From Solanum dulcamara (Eukaryota > Streptophyta > Magnoliopsida > Solanales > Solanaceae): a DNA stretch of 64,000 nucleotides. The position numbers and the translations under genes were made by a program. The notes beneath the pieces were generated by a model, which was given only the letters and a program-made list of their open reading frames with translations, was not told where the DNA came from and made no database searches. Location of the stretch: assembly GCF_947179165.1 (NCBI RefSeq), contig NC_077240.1, positions 76,334,001-76,398,000 of the forward strand, in the 5' to 3' direction. Shown here in pieces: positions 59,446 through 64,000 of the stretch (position 1 is the stretch's first letter; every line of letters starts with the position of its first letter).

Positions 59446-62400
59446 CTAGTAAATTCCAGGTACAACTCTGTAAGGAACCTTTTCACAATACAATTTCCAG
59501 TACTTGCCATACCTGCAAAGCAACAAAATTTGGTTTAACTTTTCACCCTTGGAAGAGTTTAATGTACCAAAAATCACTGGATAAAATGTATATATAATAG
59601 CTCCGTAACGATCTTTAGGGACAGACCAAAAAGGACCTTCCAATGGTCTACTTGTTTTTTCTTTCTATAAAACAGTGGTGTTTGTGCCAGCCTTCGCCCA
59701 TCTCAGCTATTCTACCTGATCCATTGTTAATAGGGTACTCTGCCTACTAAGGCGTAGGCAAATGGAAAAAAGTCGTACAAGTTGTTGTCTTCTATTGGGA
59801 TTTGAATCCTGGTCACCTATGATTGTCAATCATTTCATTGACCGCTAGGCCACACCCTCAGGTGCTACCTCCAGTGGTTGGTTTATTACGCTGGGGAGGG
59901 CGAGTGCCCGGATAATTTTTTGAGAAAAAATGGTAAGTTGTCCACATGCAAAGACAATTGACAAGTTCTCATGTCTTGTTAAAAACACAACCAGAAAGAC
60001 ATAAATGACCATAGCTAATCAATTTGATCGAGTTTGTTAGTGAGTAGTTGCTTACTTTGCCTTGCATCGGTCGTCATCCCTTTTGGCTCGATCAAGAAGG
60101 AGGATGATTAGAAAGATGACGTAGAAGTAGGGAATGAACTGCAAGTAGAAGAAAAAGTAAAGAAGGGGGACAGGATGTTAGATTTCAGCATATTAAGAAC
60201 AAAATGCAAGAAAGACACAGAATTGATTCGGGAATTCTCTCTATCAAAGAAAGAAGAATAATACAGATTAATGATGTAAATGAATGCTTACGTGGTTGAA
60301 AAGAGCTGGTACACTCCAGAAAAACGCCGCTAATATTTCTGGAACATAGTGGAAGTGGCGAGCTAAGCCCCACCTGCAAAATGGTTGAAACACATTATAT
60401 AAAACGTATGATGTTGTATCTAAAGCCACTATAAGCAAAATATTTGAGCATGCTCCGGAATTGTCCAGTAATGAAAGAGTAATATGGATGCCATCAAGCA
60501 CTGCTGCCTTTACGGTCCAGTCATGCTACAAGACTGATGATTGATGCTCAACAAAACAGGTACTGGTCGTGGAAGAAGATATGGAGAACGAAAGCTCCAT
60601 ACAAAGTTGCAGAAGAGGGACGTACTACTATGTACAAGATGCTTTTTTTGTGTGGAGAAAGGTCGGAAACTATTACCATCTGTTTTTGCTGGCATTTATT
60701 TTTTAACATAGTGGGACTGCAATGGGTGATGCCTAGCAATCACTATGATCTACTAAGTAGCTGGAATAGATCAGGCATTACTAAAAGCCAAACAAAATGG
60801 TGGAATACCATCCTTCCTTGCGTTTGGTGGACAATTTGGAGAGGAAGGAACTCGAGATGTTTTGAAGGCACTTTTATCCAAAAAGATCAAAATGACCTGC
60901 ATTTTGTTATTTTGTTTTTGGTGCAAAGAAGAATAAGTGAATGATGATGAATCAGTTTTAGATCTTATAGAAGCCCTACAATAATAGGATTAGAATACAT
61001 TCTTAACTGCTGGATTAGGCTACTGATGTATATACTTTTGCAGCACTTTCTTAATGCTGAATTTAATACAATTATTACCTTCCAAATAAAAAAGTTCAAT
61101 ATTGAAGTGTCTAAATTGCAGAAGTAAAACATCAACAGGACAACAAAGAAAGGAACTGACCATCCTGATGTCAGCAGAAGGCTGGTTTTTTTCTCACCAG
61201 AGGTAGTAGTGTATGCGGCGACTATCTGCATTGAGTGAAAGAACCAAGTCAAAAATCACCGAATAAGGGTAAGAGAATTCAAAAAAAAAATCACAGATGG
61301 TATCATTTGACCTTAGACGGAGTCTTTCCCCAGACAGTGCATTTTCCATTTGTTCTGCGAAACTCTTGCCTCTGCCTATCACAATCATAGTTGATATATA
61401 TGCAGAGAAGACCAGCTACTAGTATATAAAGGGAAAGCTGAAATAACAGAAAGAACTTTCCTCGTTAGAAACAGAAAGCAATAAAATTGTCTGTGCTGTC
61501 AAATCATTTTACTACATGTAGTTTCCATATGCAGGTTGATGCTGCAATGCACCAATAATCAATTTCAGAAATCACAATATCACTCGATGTTTTGTAGCCA
61601 AAATTTTGCCTTGCCATGTATTGGATATTTTTATGGCAAAATGGTGAAGAAGAAACTATCAACACTGGTGTGTTGCGATTCACAGAAAGATCATGTGGAA
61701 GACCATTGTCCCCAAGGGGATATCCCTAATTGACAAAAGAAAATACTCGACCTTTCTCTGCTTCATGGGAAAGTTCTAAAATGGGTTTTGTTTTTCTGTT
61801 ATGCAGAACATTTAAAAAATACACCAAATGAAACATGTGAAAACTAATGAAATAATCAATATGAACTATGAAGTGCATCCACCATCCCAAGTTGCATAAT
61901 CTAGTGCGGCTCAAGAAGATTGACTCGATTAAATTTAATTATTTAGTCAAACATTAGGAAAAAAATTGTACTCATAATTCTCTCCTTTTCAGATAGTTAT
62001 ATTGCTATAAGCAAATAAATGCTAGTGCTCTACAAGCCATGGTGTTACATGTAGTTTTTTATAGTGGATTCATGTAAGGCAACCAGTTTTTCAGTTTCAA
62101 ATATCACGTGATGAGATGGCGAATAAGAAACTATAACACTGGATAGTCAAACTTCTAACCGGAAAAAGTATGGTCGAGAAAACATCACATCAAAGTTATT
62201 TTTAAAAAGTTAAGCAAATGTGAATCTTGATATTGTGAAAGTCATAGAAAAATATTATTAGACTGGTGGCAAATATTTTTATAATGAAAGAGTGTCATAT
62301 CAACTAAAACAGAGGTAGCAATAAAGCCAATGTTGAAGAGTGTAATGGATACCCTAAAAACTGAAAATGTCAAAGAAAAACAAGAGAAATGCTAGCTTGG

Positions 62401-63655
62401 CGAGAAATGAACATGTGATGAAAGGCCGAATGGTCTCATTTGTTCATATAATCTGTTGTGCTACGAAAGGTTGTGCCAGCAATGGAGCTTCCATCATACT
62501 TTTTAAGGGATAAATATTGATCGGAAAATATTCTGAGTACATTATAATTCGCATCTCCAGGACTTTTCTCAAGCTTGAAACTAATAAGCCACAAACTTCT
62601 GACTCTATCAGAGTTTGGAAGAGTATTTATCTTCTATGGTCTATCATGGTTTGTACTCTATACCATATGCTCAGCAATCACCCTTATTTCCACTCTTCAT
62701 TATAATCCTAAAGTTCATTCAATTTAAAAGTGTTTTTTGACCTAAACTTATTTATCTACAAAAGTTAGAAAGACAATCAGCGAACGGATATATCAGTTCA
62801 GCAGAAATATGATGCCTTTCTTGAACCTTCTGTGCTAGGCAATGGATTGATGGTAGTAGAGTAGTTGATATGATCTCACAAGCTAGATGAATAGCACTAC
62901 TTTTAACCACCTTGTGAGTCGTGATTGAGTATTTCTATTCATGAACTAGAGGAGAAGATGGTTCACTAACATTTCTTAAAATAAGTTGATAAGGATGAAG
63001 ACTAAGCATGTGATGTGCAGGATATGTGCACGTCATGGATTCAAAACCTGCCACGGACAAAAGCCTGGTAATTCAGTGGAGAAGGGAAGAGGGACAAACT
63101 TATTATCCAGTGAGTTTCAAACTGTGCCCCACCAGCCCTCGGGGATTTCTTGGTAATCAAGATAGAAGATGAAGACTAAGTAAAAAACTTACTACAAATC
63201 CCCAAAGAAGTAATTGAGTATAAATAAACAGTAAGTAATGTTTATTGACAATAACTTTATATCTAATATGCATATAGCAAATTCTTCTTGGATGCAAAAT
63301 TACCTGAAGCCCCAGATTCACAGGCTGTTTAACAAGGTACATTCCAGGAGAAGTATATATGCTTGGAACCCATACCAAGCATCCCCAACATATATAAAAA
63401 CCAGCTGCCAAAACAAAATTGAGATCCAGAGAACATTATACTTAGCCATCCGTGGAAACAGAGAAACAAGAAATGTCAGAGATTTAGGTACTTGCGATAT
63501 CAATAAAGAAAACACAGAGCACACAAACCTCTGTCATGTGCAATATCCATTGTGTTCCAGTAGCCAGCTTCCCACCAAAAAAACTTTGTGACATACACCA
63601 ACATCAATATAGTATTTACTAGCATGGAATCAGATACACGTCCGTATTCTTCATG
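59446..63655 (-). CDS. DWF5: Sterol delta-7 reductase (7-dehydrocholesterol reductase), 3' seven exons; gene continues past the right edge
   Basis: Exons on the minus strand: 63655-63529, 63404-63304, 61437-61312, 61225-61161, 60373-60292, 60138-60056, 59512-59446. All have GT-AG borders and join in frame to 216 residues plus stop, about half of the usual 430-435 aa protein. Landmarks in order are EYGRVSDSMLVNTILMLVYV, WWEAGYWNTMDIAHDRAGFY, CWGCLVWVPSIYTSP, the ERG4/ERG24 signature LLLTSGWWGLARHFHYVPEI, and the end YGKYWKLYCEKVPYRVVPGIY. The enzyme reduces the delta-7 double bond of sterols in the ER membrane with NADPH; several hydrophobic membrane segments are visible. It feeds brassinosteroids (DWARF5), and in Solanum a paralogue serves cholesterol and glycoalkaloids; which one this is cannot be told from this half. 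Confidence 0.92.
59650..59885 (-). mobile_element. tRNA-derived SINE in the last DWF5 intron
   Basis: The minus strand has GTGGCCTAGCGGTCAATGAA (box A region, 59838-59853) and AGGATTCAAATCCC (box B, 59797-59810) about 35 bases apart. These are followed by a body ending GGCACAAACACCACTG. Both boxes are close to consensus. Confidence 0.75.
60500..60960 (+). mobile_element. L1-type LINE remnant (zinc-binding RT tail) in a DWF5 intron, antisense
   Basis: The frame 60537-60944 contains WSWKKIWRTKAPYKVA, an FLCGERSET segment, LQWVMPSN, LLSSWN and KTKWWNTILPCVWWTIWRGRN. This is the pattern of the zf-RVT domain at the C-terminus of plant L1 reverse transcriptases (W-x-x-x-P-x-K-V, F-C, W..W-x-x-W-x-E/G-R-N). 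It has no catalytic part and lies opposite to DWF5 transcription. Confidence 0.75.
62990..63166 (+). mobile_element. SINE in a DWF5 intron
   Basis: CATGGATTCAAAACC (box B-like, 63034-63048) is followed by GACAAAAGCCTGGTAATTCA, GGAGAAGGGAAGAGGGACAA and TTATCCAGTGAGTTTC, ending CCTCGGGGATTTCTTGGTAA. This order belongs to a frequent Solanaceae SINE. Box A is decayed. Confidence 0.6.
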
Positions 63656-64000
63656 CTGACAAGAAAGAATATGTTATACAAGTTACAACTGTCAAACATC
63701 AAATGAAGTTCATATAAACTGGATAGGTCTTTGTATTGACACTCAACTGAAATCCAGGTAAAGATGTTTAGGGATCAAGGTGAAAGAATGAGTACAAACT
63801 AAAGAGACCTAAGCTGTGATAGGATCATGTCGAATAAACATTATTACTTCAAATAATGCCACGCTGTTTTTTCCGTTAAATGGTATAAGAAAAAATGTTT
63901 CTTGCTAATCCTGTAAAACATCTAGTGACAGAAGCAAATGAATTTTATAATTCTCTTACTTGCATGACCTAAAAACTAAATATCTGGCAAAGGATCGCCA
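63656..64000. other. DWF5 intron at the window edge
   Basis: No further DWF5 exon is recognisable here. The next 5' exon must lie beyond 64000, so this is intron sequence. Confidence 0.55.

Overview
This is plant nuclear DNA, strongly AT-rich, with typical plant introns, plant gene families and the dispersed-repeat set of the nightshade family (RTE-type LINEs with a conserved 3' tail, tRNA-derived SINEs, hAT MITEs, gypsy LTRs of about 2 kb). I infer a Solanaceae genome, probably Solanum or a close relative. The species cannot be fixed from the sequence alone.

Five genes look intact as far as the window shows. They are an intronless CAF1 deadenylase (22280-23104, +), a seven-exon IQD calmodulin-binding protein (23350-27213, -), an intronless OVATE family protein with an internal triplication (38913-39866, -), a two-exon PUB22/23/24-like U-box E3 ligase (54670-56255, +), and the 3' half of the sterol delta-7 reductase gene DWF5 (59446-63655, -, continuing past the right edge). 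They belong to unrelated pathways (mRNA decay, calcium signalling, growth repression, ubiquitin-dependent immunity/stress, sterol/brassinosteroid synthesis). Nothing suggests a functional cluster.

Most of the remainder is repeat-derived. Positions 1-2450 hold a 40-base 25S rRNA scrap and a rearranged endogenous pararetrovirus. Positions 2479-12720 are a pile of gypsy LTRs in both orientations, with a broken gag and a solo LTR with target-site duplication GGTAC. Positions 13548-15680 are a decayed LINE split by a 0.55 kb organelle-like insert and a hAT MITE. Positions 15872-21944 are a complete but frameshifted Ty1/copia element whose LTR ends 335 bp before the CAF1 start codon. Between the IQD and OFP genes lie three hAT MITEs with perfect 8-bp duplications, a dead hAT transposase gene, a satellite-like AT tract, a second LINE and a MULE-like foldback element. 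Positions 40392-44634 are a gypsy LTR carrying a second LTR family as a nested solo LTR (duplication GTATC), followed by a fragment of an ARM-repeat/PUB-like gene. From 46 to 54 kb come minisatellites, a further hAT element, a third LINE, and small CACTA-like and Stowaway-like elements. The DWF5 introns hold SINEs and an L1-type fragment.

I found no new multi-gene system. The observations most worth checking are the OFP triplication that copies the front of the OVATE domain, the conserved hairpin minisatellite in a gypsy LTR, the organelle-like patch inside a LINE, and the copia insertion next to the CAF1 promoter.
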